Assembly (NCBI RefSeq): GCF_013003985.1
Contig: NZ_CP053073.1
Span: 3,894,809 to 3,958,808, forward strand
Length of the DNA: 64,000 nucleotides
Reading direction: 5' to 3'
Origin: Usitatibacter palustris
GTDB taxonomy: Bacteria > Pseudomonadota > Gammaproteobacteria > Burkholderiales > Usitatibacteraceae
Numbering within the stretch: the stretch's first letter is position 1; each line of letters begins with the position of its first letter. Shown here one piece after another: positions 21,974 through 30,804 of the stretch. The position numbers and the translations under genes were made by a program. The notes under the pieces were generated by a model. The model saw only the letters and a program-made list of their open reading frames with translations, had not been told where the DNA came from and ran no database searches.

Positions 21974-22999
21974 CTATTTGTATTTCGCCGCCGCCTTCTT
22001 GACGAACGAATTATCGAAAGTCTGGTTGAGATCCATCTTGCCCGCGGCCATCACCGAGGGCTCGAACTGCACGAGGATCTTGTAGACGTTCTCGGCGGCC
22101 TTGAGCGACATCATCCCGTCCTCGGAGAAGCCGATCATGTTCTTGAGCAACGCGTCCTTGTAGAGCGACGGGTTGCCGGCCTTGTACTCCGCGGGCATGA
22201 GGTCGACGATCTCCTGCGGCGTGGCCTTCGCGATCCACCGGTCCGCGCGCACCATCGCATTCACGACCGCTTGAACGGTGTTCGGGTTCTTCTTGATGTA
22301 CTCGTCGGTGATGTAGATCACCGAGGCGTGGTAATCACCGCCGTAGATCTCCTGCATTCCCTTCTCGGTGCGGCTGTCGGCGACGGCCACGAACTTGCCG
22401 GTGGCCTCGAGCTGCGAGATGACGGGATCGAGGTTCACCATCGCGTCGAGCTCGCCCTTGTCCATCGCCGCGAAAGCGGCCGCACCCGTGCCGACACCGA
22501 CGATCGAGACATCGGTGGGCTTGAGCCCGCCGCGCACGAGCAGGTTGTTGATGAACATGTTGGTGGAAGAGCCCGGCGCCGTGACGCCGACCTTCGCGCC
22601 CTTGAGGTCCTTCGCGGACTTGTACTTCGCCGCCTTGTCCTTTGGAAGGATCAGGACCATCGAGCTGTACTTCGCCTGCAGCACGACCGCCTTGATCGGC
22701 TGCTTCTTCGCGACCATGTTGATCGTGTGCTCGTAGGCGCCCGACACCATGTCCGCGGAGCCGCCCACCATCGCCTGCAACGCGCGCGCGCCGCCGGCGA
22801 AATCGGCGATCTCGACCTCGAGACCCTCGTCCTTGAAGTAGCCCTTGCGCTCGGCCACCGTGAGCGGCAGGTAGTAGAAGAGGTTCTTGCCGCCCACCGC
22901 GATCGAGACCTTCTTCTTTTCGGGCGCCTGGGCCCACGACGTCGCCGCAAGGGCGACACCGACGATGGCCGCGGCCATCACCTGAAAGATGCGCTTCAT
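21974..22999 (-). CDS. ABC transporter substrate-binding protein (NMT1/SsuA-like)
   Basis: A 341-aa periplasmic binding protein. The signal peptide is residues 1-23 (cleavage after SWA). The mature fold has the NMT1/THI5/SsuA pattern: AVGGKNLFYYLPLTVAERKGYF, then GGSADMVSG, then GVTAPGSST. AGGAGGAG, about 5 nt before the ATG, is a strong ribosome site. The ligand could be an aliphatic sulfonate, a thiamine precursor or another small molecule; none of the specificity residues is decisive by eye. Confidence 0.92.
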   Translation of the reverse strand: MKRIFQVMAAAIVGVALAATSWAQAPEKKKVSIAVGGKNLFYYLPLTVAERKGYFKDEGLEVEIADFAGGARALQAMVGGSADMVSGAYEHTINMVAKKQPIKAVVLQAKYSSMVLILPKDKAAKYKSAKDLKGAKVGVTAPGSSTNMFINNLLVRGGLKPTDVSIVGVGTGAAAFAAMDKGELDAMVNLDPVISQLEATGKFVAVADSRTEKGMQEIYGGDYHASVIYITDEYIKKNPNTVQAVVNAMVRADRWIAKATPQEIVDLMPAEYKAGNPSLYKDALLKNMIGFSEDGMMSLKAAENVYKILVQFEPSVMAAGKMDLNQTFDNSFVKKAAAKYK

Positions 23000-23029
23000 T
23001 CGCTCCTCCTGAGAGTCGAAAGGTTTCTG

Positions 23030-23728
23030 CTAGAACCGCCAGCCGAGCTTTGCCGAGAGCGAGGTGTTGTCCCCCATTTTCTCGGCTTCGAAGGCGAGGT
23101 TGATGACCGACAGGTTCACGTTGAGGCCGGCGAAGACCCGGCCCTGGTTGAACTTCTCCTCGGAGAACCCGCCGTCGGCCTTGCTTTGCACGCGCACGAC
23201 GCCCGCGCCCACATACGGCGTGACCATCGCGAACTTCTTCGAGATCATCGCGTCGAGCGCGACGGTCGCGACATCGATGCCCAATCCATTGGTGATCGAA
23301 CCCGAGACGCGCGCGGCAACGGCCGGCGTGGTGAGCGTGTCATCGACGAACGCCCAGCTGAGGTCCGCCCCGTAGACCGTGGCGCCGAGGTCGGGCATCG
23401 CGCCGATGAAGGCGCCGATGTCGAGGCCCGCCATCAGGCCCTTGTGGATCTGCAGCTTGGGAACCAGGATTTCCGACTGGCTGCCTTCACCGGCGAGCGC
23501 GAAGAGGCTCGAGTTCTCGACGTTCGTGGAGGTCAGTACGAAGCCCAGGTCGAACCCGACGAGGCCCAGCGGCGTGGCGGGCGCGACACCCTTGTACGCG
23601 GCAGCGGCACCGAGGTCTTCGGAAAGGCGGCGGAACTGGTCCTGCGTGAGATTGGTGATCGAGGAGAAATCGCCTGCGGCCGCTGAACTGGCCGCGAGGA
23701 ACATCGGTACTGCGAGCCAGCGGTGCAT
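23030..23728 (-). CDS. Outer-membrane beta-barrel-like protein of unknown function
   Basis: A 232-aa exported protein with a signal peptide (cleavage near SSAAAG, residue 18). After a short helical segment, alternating amphipathic strands rich in Gly, Val and aromatic residues lead to a terminal GWRF; a C-terminal Phe is the usual outer-membrane barrel signal. I do not recognise the family. The ATG at 23728 is preferred over an adjacent TTG because GAGGA lies about 11 nt upstream. It is 4 bp after the HMG-CoA lyase stop and upstream of the ABC transporter, so it may provide outer-membrane passage for the same substrate (inference). Confidence 0.75.
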   Translation of the reverse strand: MHRWLAVPMFLAASSAAAGDFSSITNLTQDQFRRLSEDLGAAAAYKGVAPATPLGLVGFDLGFVLTSTNVENSSLFALAGEGSQSEILVPKLQIHKGLMAGLDIGAFIGAMPDLGATVYGADLSWAFVDDTLTTPAVAARVSGSITNGLGIDVATVALDAMISKKFAMVTPYVGAGVVRVQSKADGGFSEEKFNQGRVFAGLNVNLSVINLAFEAEKMGDNTSLSAKLGWRF

Positions 23729-23732
23729 CAAG

Positions 23733-24668
23733 TCAGGTCCTCAGGTATTCGGGCAGGTCGTGCAGGTGCATCGTGACACCCGCCTTCATCACCTGGCCCG
23801 GGACTTCGTGGCCGACGATGGCCGGAATGTTGCGCGCGACGGCGAGCAGCTTGGCGAGATCCACGCGCGTGTCGTAGCCCATGTCCTCGAGCATGTTCAC
23901 CATGTCCTCGGTGCAGATGTTGCCCGTCGCGCCCGGCGCGAAGGGGCAACCGCCGAGGCCGGAGATCGAGCCGTCGAACGAGCGCACGCCCGCCGCGATG
24001 CCGGCGACGACATTCGCGAGCCCCATGCCGCGCGTGTTGTGGAAGTGCAGCGTGTAGAAGGTTTCGTCGGGTGCGGGGAAGCGCTCGAGCACCTTGCGCG
24101 TGAGGTCTTCCACTTGCCGAGGATTGGCCATGCCCGTCGTGTCGGCGAGCGAGATGGCATCGACCCCGGCGTTGCGATACGCCTCGACGAAGCGCAGCAC
24201 GACATCCTCCGCGACGTGGCCCTCGAACGGGCAGCCGAAGGTGGTCGAGAGACTCATGCTGATCTTCATGCCCGCCTCGTGCGCGACCTTCACCATGGTC
24301 GGCAGCTCGGCGAGCGACTGCTCGTGCGTGCGGTTGATGTTGGCCCGGTTGTGGGTTTCGGACGCCGACATCACGCCGTTCACCTCGTCGGGCTTCTTCG
24401 CGGTCGCCGCGGCGTTCTGCACGCCGCGGATGTTGGGCACGAGCACCACGTAGAGCACACCCGGAACCCGCTCGATCGCGGACAGGACTTCGTTGGCATC
24501 GGCGAGTGCGGGCACCGCCTTGGCGCTCACGAACGAGGTCACTTCGATCTTGTGCAGGCCCGTGCGCGAGAGCTGGTCGATCACCTCGACCTTCGTCTTC
24601 GTCGGGATGAAGGTCTTCTCGATCTGGAAGCCGTCGCGGACCGCGACGTCGTTGATGTACAGGCGCAT
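23733..24668 (-). CDS. mvaB: Hydroxymethylglutaryl-CoA lyase
   Basis: A 311-aa enzyme that splits 3-hydroxy-3-methylglutaryl-CoA to acetoacetate and acetyl-CoA, the last step of leucine or acyclic-terpene breakdown. Arg11-Asp12 (VRDGFQ), His208/His210 (LHFHNTRG) for metal binding and catalytic Cys241 in GLGGCPFAPGATGN are all present. Length (about 300) fits. Related lyases of the same fold are possible. It heads a leftward operon with an outer-membrane-like protein and an ABC importer, and is divergent from ppc with only 26 bp between start codons. Confidence 0.92.
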   Translation of the reverse strand: MRLYINDVAVRDGFQIEKTFIPTKTKVEVIDQLSRTGLHKIEVTSFVSAKAVPALADANEVLSAIERVPGVLYVVLVPNIRGVQNAAATAKKPDEVNGVMSASETHNRANINRTHEQSLAELPTMVKVAHEAGMKISMSLSTTFGCPFEGHVAEDVVLRFVEAYRNAGVDAISLADTTGMANPRQVEDLTRKVLERFPAPDETFYTLHFHNTRGMGLANVVAGIAAGVRSFDGSISGLGGCPFAPGATGNICTEDMVNMLEDMGYDTRVDLAKLLAVARNIPAIVGHEVPGQVMKAGVTMHLHDLPEYLRT

Positions 24669-24694
24669 GGGCGAATTCTACTATCCTCTACCCT

Positions 24695-27451
24695 ATGGAC
24701 ACGCCCGCCCGCGACAAGGACGCCTCCCTCGGCGAGGACATCCGCCTGCTCGGCCGGATCCTCGGCGACACGATCCGCGACCACGAGGGGGAATTCACCT
24801 TCGACCTGATCGAGACCATCCGCAAGCTCGCCGTGGCGAGCCGGCGGCTCGAGGACGTGGAGTCCCGGAAGTCGCTCGCCCGCACCCTCGACGCCCTGAC
24901 CGACGAGCAGGCGGTGCTCGTGGTCCGCGCCTTCAGCTATTTCTCCCTGCTCGCCAACATCGCCGAGGACCGGCACCACCTCCGGCGCCAGCGGCAGCAC
25001 CGCCAGGACGGCATGGAGCCCCTCGCCTCGACCCTGCGGGGCTTCTTCCGGGAAGCGAAGTCGCGGGGCACGCGGCGCGAGGACTCGATCGCCACGCTCT
25101 CCAAGGTCCATGTCGCCGCGGTGCTCACCGCGCACCCGACCGAAGTCCAGCGCAAGAGCACGCTCGACGCCCAGCTCGCCATCGCCGACTGGCTCGCCCG
25201 CCGCGACGCCCCGGGCACCCTGTCCGAGGAACGCACCGCCGCGGAGATCGAGCTTCGCCGCCTGATCGCGAGCCTCTGGCAGACGCGGATGCTGCGCCCC
25301 GTGAAGCTCGCGGTGCGCGACGAGATCGAGAACGCGCTCGCCTTCTTCGGTTACACGTTCATCTCGGAGCTGCCCGCGCTGCAGGCAGACGTCGAGGATG
25401 CGATCGCCGAGTTGCCGGGCGATGGCGCGCGGCCGCAACTGCCGCCGGTGCTCAGCGTCGGAAGCTGGGTCGGCGGCGATCGCGACGGCAACCCCTTCGT
25501 CACCGCCGAGACGCTCGAACAGGCCTTCCGGCGCCAGGGGCAGACGGCGTTCGATCACTACCTGGCCGAAGTGCACGCGCTCGGCGCGGAGCTGCCGGTG
25601 TCGCGCCTGCTCGCGCGCATGACCCCCGCGCTCGAACGCCTCGCCGAGACCTCGCCCGACCGCAGCCCCCATCGGCAGGATGAGCCGTATCGCCGGGCAC
25701 TGACCGGCGTGTATGCGCGCCTCGTCGCGACCGCCGACGCACTCGGGCTGCAGGTGGCCTCGCGTACGGCGGTCGGCGCGGTCGAACCCTATTCCGATCC
25801 GCAGGCCTTCGCCGCGGACCTCGACATCATCGACGCGAGCCTGCGGGGCAACAACGGCGCGCTGCTCGCCGACGGACGCCTGCGCCGGTTGCGCTCGGCC
25901 CTGCGCGTGTTCGGTTTCCACCTCGCGACCGTGGACCTGCGGCAGAACTCCGCGGTGCACGAAGAAGTGATGGTGGAGCTGCTGCGCGGCGCCAACGTCG
26001 AGAACGACTACGCCGGCGCGGGCGAGGATGTGCGCCAACGGATCCTGCGCGAGGAGCTCTCGTCGCCGCGCATGCTGCGCTCGCTGTTCGTCGATTACTC
26101 CGAGCTCGCGCGCGGCGAGCTCGCGATCCTCGAGACCGCGGCAACCACGCACCGGCGCATGGGAGCGGCCGCGATCCGCCAGCACGTGATCTCGAAGGCC
26201 GAGAGTGTCTCGGACATGCTCGAAGTCGCCGTGCTGCTCAAGGAAGCGGGGCTGGTCACGCCCGGCGAGAAACCCACGTCGCGCCTGCAGATCGTGCCGC
26301 TCTTCGAGACCATCGCGGACTTGCGCCGCGCGCCGGAGACGATGCGCGAATGGTTCGCGCTGCCCGAGGCACGCTCGATCGTCGCCTCGCTCGGCGGCGT
26401 GCAGGAAGTGATGCTGGGTTACTCGGACAGCAACAAGGACGGCGGCTACCTCACGTCGAACTGGGAGCTCTACAAGGCCGAAGTCGCGCTCGTGGAAGTG
26501 TTCCGCGAAGCCGGCGTGCGCCTGCGCTTCTTCCACGGACGCGGCGGCACGGTCGGGCGCGGCGGCGGCCCGAGCTACGACGCGATCCTCGCGCAGCCTC
26601 CGGGCAGCGTGCAGGGCGAGCTGCGCCTCACCGAGCAAGGCGAAGTCATCGCGAGCAAGTATTCGAATCGCGACATCGGCCGGCGCAACCTCGAAGCCCT
26701 GCTCGCCGCGACGGTACGCGCGACCCTGGACACCGCGCCTCGCGCCGAGCACAGCGACTACCACGCGGTGATGGACGAGCTTTCGGCCACCGCGTACGCG
26801 GCCTATCGCGACCTCGTGTACGAAACGCCGGGCTTCGTCGATTTCTTCCGCGCAACCACGCCCATTCGCGAGATCGCCGAGCTCAACATCGGTTCACGTC
26901 CGGCGTCGCGCAAGCCTTCCGAACGGATCGAGGACCTGCGCGCGATTCCGTGGGTGTTCTCGTGGGCGCAGTGCCGCGTGATGCTTCCCGGCTGGTATGG
27001 CCTGGGCTCCGCGGTCGATTCCTTCCTCGGCCGGCGCGGCCCCGAAGGGCAGGCCGTGCTCGCGGAGATGTGGCGCACGTGGCCGTTCTTCCGCGCGATG
27101 CTTTCCAACTTGGAGATGCTGCTCGCCAAGGCGGACCTATCGGTCGCCGCGCGCTACAAGGACCTGGTACCCGATCCGGTGCTCGCCGACGCGATCTTCT
27201 CGCGCATCCGCACGGAGCTCGACGCGACGGTGCGCGCGTTCTTCACGATCACCGGCAGCATCGGATTCCTCGAATCGAACCCGGCCCTCGCGCGCTCGAT
27301 CCGCAATCGCTTCCCGTACCTCGATCCGCTCAACCACCTGCAGGTGGAGCTCCTCAAGCGCTATCGCGCGGGGGCGACCGAAGTGAAGGTGAAGCGCGGC
27401 ATCCACCTCACGATCAACGGCCTCGCGGCGGGACTGCGCAACTCGGGCTGA
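24695..27451 (+). CDS. ppc: Phosphoenolpyruvate carboxylase
   Basis: A 918-aa anaplerotic enzyme that makes oxaloacetate from PEP and bicarbonate. Catalytic His147 lies in VLTAHPTEVQRKS. The second signature GYSDSNKDGGYLTSNW is near residue 575, and the glycine loop FFHGRGGTVGRGGGP is near 612. The C-terminal TINGLAAGLRNSG is intact. The size is typical of bacterial enzymes (880-940). Its TGA lies inside the terminator palindrome shared with the convergent gene. Confidence 0.98.
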   Translation: MDTPARDKDASLGEDIRLLGRILGDTIRDHEGEFTFDLIETIRKLAVASRRLEDVESRKSLARTLDALTDEQAVLVVRAFSYFSLLANIAEDRHHLRRQRQHRQDGMEPLASTLRGFFREAKSRGTRREDSIATLSKVHVAAVLTAHPTEVQRKSTLDAQLAIADWLARRDAPGTLSEERTAAEIELRRLIASLWQTRMLRPVKLAVRDEIENALAFFGYTFISELPALQADVEDAIAELPGDGARPQLPPVLSVGSWVGGDRDGNPFVTAETLEQAFRRQGQTAFDHYLAEVHALGAELPVSRLLARMTPALERLAETSPDRSPHRQDEPYRRALTGVYARLVATADALGLQVASRTAVGAVEPYSDPQAFAADLDIIDASLRGNNGALLADGRLRRLRSALRVFGFHLATVDLRQNSAVHEEVMVELLRGANVENDYAGAGEDVRQRILREELSSPRMLRSLFVDYSELARGELAILETAATTHRRMGAAAIRQHVISKAESVSDMLEVAVLLKEAGLVTPGEKPTSRLQIVPLFETIADLRRAPETMREWFALPEARSIVASLGGVQEVMLGYSDSNKDGGYLTSNWELYKAEVALVEVFREAGVRLRFFHGRGGTVGRGGGPSYDAILAQPPGSVQGELRLTEQGEVIASKYSNRDIGRRNLEALLAATVRATLDTAPRAEHSDYHAVMDELSATAYAAYRDLVYETPGFVDFFRATTPIREIAELNIGSRPASRKPSERIEDLRAIPWVFSWAQCRVMLPGWYGLGSAVDSFLGRRGPEGQAVLAEMWRTWPFFRAMLSNLEMLLAKADLSVAARYKDLVPDPVLADAIFSRIRTELDATVRAFFTITGSIGFLESNPALARSIRNRFPYLDPLNHLQVELLKRYRAGATEVKVKRGIHLTINGLAAGLRNSG

Positions 27452-27479
27452 AATAAATGGGTCAGACTCCATTTATTTC
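27450..27479. terminator. Bidirectional terminator palindrome between ppc and its convergent neighbour
   Basis: A perfect 11-bp inverted repeat, GAAATAAATGG / CCATTTATTTC, with an 8-nt GTCAGACT loop. Both genes' stop codons (TGA of ppc, TAA of the opposite gene) fall inside it. The A/T-rich stem ends serve as U-tracts on both strands. The GGGTCAGACTCC core resembles a dispersed palindrome that I recall in other proteobacteria. Confidence 0.75.
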
Positions 27480-27907
27480 GCGTCGAACTGCACGACCATG
27501 CGCGGGTGCCCGCCGAAGGCGATGAACGACATCGCCAGCGCGCCGAACACGATCAGCACGGGACCCCAGTAGTAGAACGCGTCGGCGAGATAGCGCGCGC
27601 GATTGCGCGTGGGCTGCCCGGATTTCTTCCAGCTCTTCTCGAATTCCGCCGCGGTGCCGCGGAAGAAAAACTTGCGCATCCCATCGGTGTTGAGCCAGCC
27701 GTACGGAAGGATCACGGCGAGGAAGGAACCGATGGCCGGGCGCAGGTAGGCGAGGATGTAGAGCGCGCCCACGACGAGAAGACCCACGACCGCGAGACGC
27801 ACTTCAGCGCTGAGCGCACCCCACCAGAGGGTGAGCTGCGCCGGGAACTCCTCGGGGTTCCGGAAGAAGTACAGGAAGCGCAGACGGATTTCGTCCAGCT
27901 CGCGCAT
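27473..27907 (-). CDS. Small membrane protein of unknown function
   Basis: A 144-aa protein whose family I do not recognise. The N-terminal 25 residues are amphipathic with paired basic and aromatic residues (RFLYFFRNPEEF). Two to three membrane helices lie at about 33-52, 54-70 and 110-130, and a basic KKSGQPTRNRARY loop lies between. The ATG at 27907 shares one base with the stop of the upstream CoA-transferase gene, so it is co-translated. The ORF extends 34 codons upstream in frame, but that part only shadows the CoA transferase. Confidence 0.7.
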   Translation of the reverse strand: MRELDEIRLRFLYFFRNPEEFPAQLTLWWGALSAEVRLAVVGLLVVGALYILAYLRPAIGSFLAVILPYGWLNTDGMRKFFFRGTAAEFEKSWKKSGQPTRNRARYLADAFYYWGPVLIVFGALAMSFIAFGGHPRMVVQFDAK

Positions 27908-29097
27908 CAGATGATGCCTCCCTCCCGGAGCTTGGTGATTTTCTCGTCCGGGTATCCGAGGGATCGTAGCACCGCGTCCGTGTGCTCGCCGAGCTTGGGG
28001 CCGATCCACTGCGTGCGTCCCGGTGTCGCCGAAAGCTTCGGCACGACCCCGGGCAGCAGCAGGTCACGATCACCGAGCTTGTGGCGCTCGATCATCCCGC
28101 GCGCCTGGAAGTGGAGATCGGCCGCGATGTCGGCAATCGAGTAGATCCTGCCGCTGGGTACCTCGGCCTTTGCGAGCACCGCGAGCGCTTCCTCGAGCGT
28201 CACGGTGGCGGTCCATTCTCCGATCGCGCGATCGAGCTCCTCGGTGCGCTTCACGCGCCCGGCGTTGTCGGCGAGTGTCGGGTCATCGGCAAGGTCCGCG
28301 CGGCCGATCGATTTCATCATCCGCTTGAAGATCGAATCGGCGTTCGCGCCGATCACGACGAACTTGCCGTCGCCGCACTTGTACGTGTTCGACGGCACGA
28401 TGCCCGGCAGCGACGCACCCGTCCGCTCGCGGACACTCGCGTCGTACCCGTACTCGGGCAGCATCGACTCCATCATCGCGAAGACCGCCTCGTAGAGCGC
28501 GACATCGACAACCTGTCCTTTGCCGCTCGTGCCGCGGTGATGCAGCGCCGTGAGCGCGCCGATCACGCCGAACATCGCGGCCAGTGAATCGCCGATCGAG
28601 ATACCCACGCGCACCGGCGCGCGATCCGGATAGCCCGTGATGTAGCGCATGCCGCCCATCGATTCGCCGATCGCGCCAAACCCCGGCTGGTCCTTGTACG
28701 GACCCGTCTGCCCGAACCCGGAGAGCCTCACCATGATCAGCCCGGGGTTGTCCTTCGCGAGCGCCTCGTAGCCGAGGTTCCACTTCTCGAGCGTGCCCGG
28801 CCGGAAGTTCTCGACCACGATGTCGGCCTTGGCCACGAGCTCGCGCACGATCTGCTGGCCCTCGGGCGCCTTGAGGTTCACCGCGACGGACTTCTTGTTT
28901 CTCGCCTGGGCGTACCACCAGAGGGAATTGCCGTCGTGGAGCTTCCTCCACTTGCGCAGGGGGTCTCCCTCCCCGGGAGTTTCCACTTTGATGACTTCCG
29001 CGCCGAATTCGGCCAGGAGCCGCGCGCAATATGGGCCGGCGATCAGCGTGCCGAGCTCGACGACTTTCAGGCCTTGCAGGGGGGTAGGGGTATCCAT
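27907..29097 (-). CDS. CaiB/BaiF family III CoA-transferase
   Basis: A 396-aa family III CoA-transferase that moves CoA between carboxylic acids. The N-terminal LKVVELGTLIAGPYCARLLAEFGAEVIKVE-type segment is the family hallmark, followed by GDPLR, VVENFRPGTLEKW and GGMRYITGYPDRAPVRVG. In oxalate-type enzymes the catalytic Asp follows a Tyr near residue 169; here the aligned stretch is GFGAIGESMGG, without an obvious Asp. That also occurs in other CaiB subgroups, so the substrate is open. The start was set at MDTPTPL (29097), though 29106 is possible. It is divergent from dctP, which suggests that it activates the imported acid. Confidence 0.9.
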   Translation of the reverse strand: MDTPTPLQGLKVVELGTLIAGPYCARLLAEFGAEVIKVETPGEGDPLRKWRKLHDGNSLWWYAQARNKKSVAVNLKAPEGQQIVRELVAKADIVVENFRPGTLEKWNLGYEALAKDNPGLIMVRLSGFGQTGPYKDQPGFGAIGESMGGMRYITGYPDRAPVRVGISIGDSLAAMFGVIGALTALHHRGTSGKGQVVDVALYEAVFAMMESMLPEYGYDASVRERTGASLPGIVPSNTYKCGDGKFVVIGANADSIFKRMMKSIGRADLADDPTLADNAGRVKRTEELDRAIGEWTATVTLEEALAVLAKAEVPSGRIYSIADIAADLHFQARGMIERHKLGDRDLLLPGVVPKLSATPGRTQWIGPKLGEHTDAVLRSLGYPDEKITKLREGGII

Positions 29098-29224
29098 CGA
29101 TTCCATTCTAGGGCGCAGGGGCATGGGGCGCACTTCGGTGGTGCACAATCGATCCGTCTCTCGGGCAAGCAGGGTAGGAACGACCTTTGCTAATACGCCT
29201 CACCATCCACGAAGGAGACTAGCC

Positions 29225-30319
29225 ATGAGCGCATCCCGCAGGAAATTCCTCACCGCCGGCTCGGCCGCCGGCGTCGCGGCCGGAACCCTCGGCTTCCCGA
29301 TGATCGCGAAGGCCCAGCAGACCTTCAATTGGAAAATGACGAGCGCCTACGGGAAGGGGGCTCCGTTCTACATGGACGGGCCGGGCTCGGCCACCGACCT
29401 GGCCAAGCGCATCGAGGCGATGTCCAACGGCCGACTCAAGATCAGCGTCTACGGCGCGGGCGAGTTGATCCCGGCGCTCGAAGGCTTCGATGCCGTGCGC
29501 GCGGGCACGGTCGAGATGAACCACGCCAACAGCTACTTCTGGACGGGCAAGACCTTCGCCGCGCAGTACTTCACCGCCGTGCCTTTCGGCCTCAACTTCC
29601 AGGGCATCAACGGCTGGTTCTACGACGGCGACGGCATCAAGCTCTGGCACGAGGTGTACGCGCCCTTCGGGATGATCGCCTTCCCTTGCGGCAACACCGG
29701 CGTGCAGATGACCGGGTGGTTCAAGAAGGAGATCAAGACCGTCGCCGACTTCAAGGGCCTCAAGATGCGCATCCCCGGCCTCGCGGGCAAGGTGTACGCC
29801 TCGCTCGGCGTCGATGTGAAGCTGCTGCCCGGTGGCGAGATCTTTCCCGCGCTCGAGCGCGGGGTGATCGACGCGGCGGAATTCGTCGGCCCGTACCAGG
29901 ACCGGCGCCTGGGATTGCAGAAGGCTGCGAAGTACTACTACACGACCGGGTGGCACGAGCCCGCCACGGTTTCCGAGCTGCTCATCAACAAGGCCGCGTG
30001 GGACAAGCTTCCGAAGGACCTCCAGTCGATCGTCGAGAACGCGGCCGCTGCGTGCAACGTGATCAGCGAAGGCTGGTGCCAGCGTACCAACGCCGAGGCG
30101 ATGGAAGACCTGGTGAAGAACCAGGGCGTGATCGCGCGGCCGCTGCCCGATGAAGTGGTGAAGGCGCTGCGCGAAGCGACGAACAAGGTCCTCGCCGAAG
30201 GCATCAAGGATCCGCTCACGAAGAAGGTCCACGACTCGTACATGGCGTACATGGCCAAGTACAAGGCGTGGGCGGGCTACAGCGAAGAGGTCTACCACCA
30301 GAAGATCCTGCAGTCGTGA
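29225..30319 (+). CDS. dctP: TRAP transporter solute-binding protein, Tat-exported
   Basis: A 364-aa periplasmic binding protein (DctP family). Residues 5-6 are the twin-arginine of SRRKFLTAG, followed by a hydrophobic stretch and cleavage after AKA. Export therefore uses the Tat route, as known for several TakP/mannitol-chloroaromatic type DctP proteins. LKMRIPGLAGKVYASLGV includes the conserved ligand-carboxylate Arg, and ALERGVIDAAEFVGPYQD is typical of the alpha-keto/hydroxy acid subgroup. GAAGGAGA about 5 nt before the ATG is a strong ribosome site. It overlaps dctQ by GTGA. Confidence 0.94.
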   Translation: MSASRRKFLTAGSAAGVAAGTLGFPMIAKAQQTFNWKMTSAYGKGAPFYMDGPGSATDLAKRIEAMSNGRLKISVYGAGELIPALEGFDAVRAGTVEMNHANSYFWTGKTFAAQYFTAVPFGLNFQGINGWFYDGDGIKLWHEVYAPFGMIAFPCGNTGVQMTGWFKKEIKTVADFKGLKMRIPGLAGKVYASLGVDVKLLPGGEIFPALERGVIDAAEFVGPYQDRRLGLQKAAKYYYTTGWHEPATVSELLINKAAWDKLPKDLQSIVENAAAACNVISEGWCQRTNAEAMEDLVKNQGVIARPLPDEVVKALREATNKVLAEGIKDPLTKKVHDSYMAYMAKYKAWAGYSEEVYHQKILQS

Positions 30320-30804
30320 TCGAGCGCATCGAGCGCTTCGTCGACCTCGTGGGGCGGGCCACGTCGTGGCTCGCTCTCGCCATCGTGCTGCTGATGGCAA
30401 CCAACGTCGTGCTGCGTTATTTGTTCAGCTACGGGTCAGTGTGGTCGCAGGAGCTCGAGTGGCATCTGCTCACGCCGCTCATCGTCTTCGGTATTGCGTA
30501 CGCGTTGCTCAAGGGCGAGCACGTGCGCGTCGACGTCCTCTACACGCACTTCACGCCGCGCAACAAGGCGTTGGTGAACATCGTGTCGGCGCTCCTGTGC
30601 CTCTTGATCTCGCTCGCGATCATCTGGCTGTCGATCAAATACGTGCAGCAGGCGTACGTGATCGACGAGAAATCCGCCGACCCCGGCGGACTCACCCATC
30701 GCTGGGTGCTGAAGGGCCTCATCCCCCTGGGCTTCGTCCTGCTCGCGCTGCAGAGCTTCGCGGAAATCCTGAAGAGCTGGGCCCAGTTCCGGAGCGCTGC
30801 ATGA
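30316..30804 (+). CDS. dctQ: TRAP transporter small membrane subunit
   Basis: A 162-aa DctQ-type subunit with four membrane helices. It has the conserved WSQELEWHLLTPLIVFGIAY and KGEHVRVDV segments near helices 2-3. Start is GTG at 30316 overlapping the dctP stop (GTGA); the stop overlaps the dctM start (ATGA). It forms the membrane complex with DctM and couples solute entry to an ion gradient. Confidence 0.93.
   Translation: MIERIERFVDLVGRATSWLALAIVLLMATNVVLRYLFSYGSVWSQELEWHLLTPLIVFGIAYALLKGEHVRVDVLYTHFTPRNKALVNIVSALLCLLISLAIIWLSIKYVQQAYVIDEKSADPGGLTHRWVLKGLIPLGFVLLALQSFAEILKSWAQFRSAA

Noticed and set aside
24581..26764. A 727-codon open frame antisense to ppc
   Set aside because: Compositional shadow of ppc with no recognisable domain; its end also overlaps the HMG-CoA lyase start.
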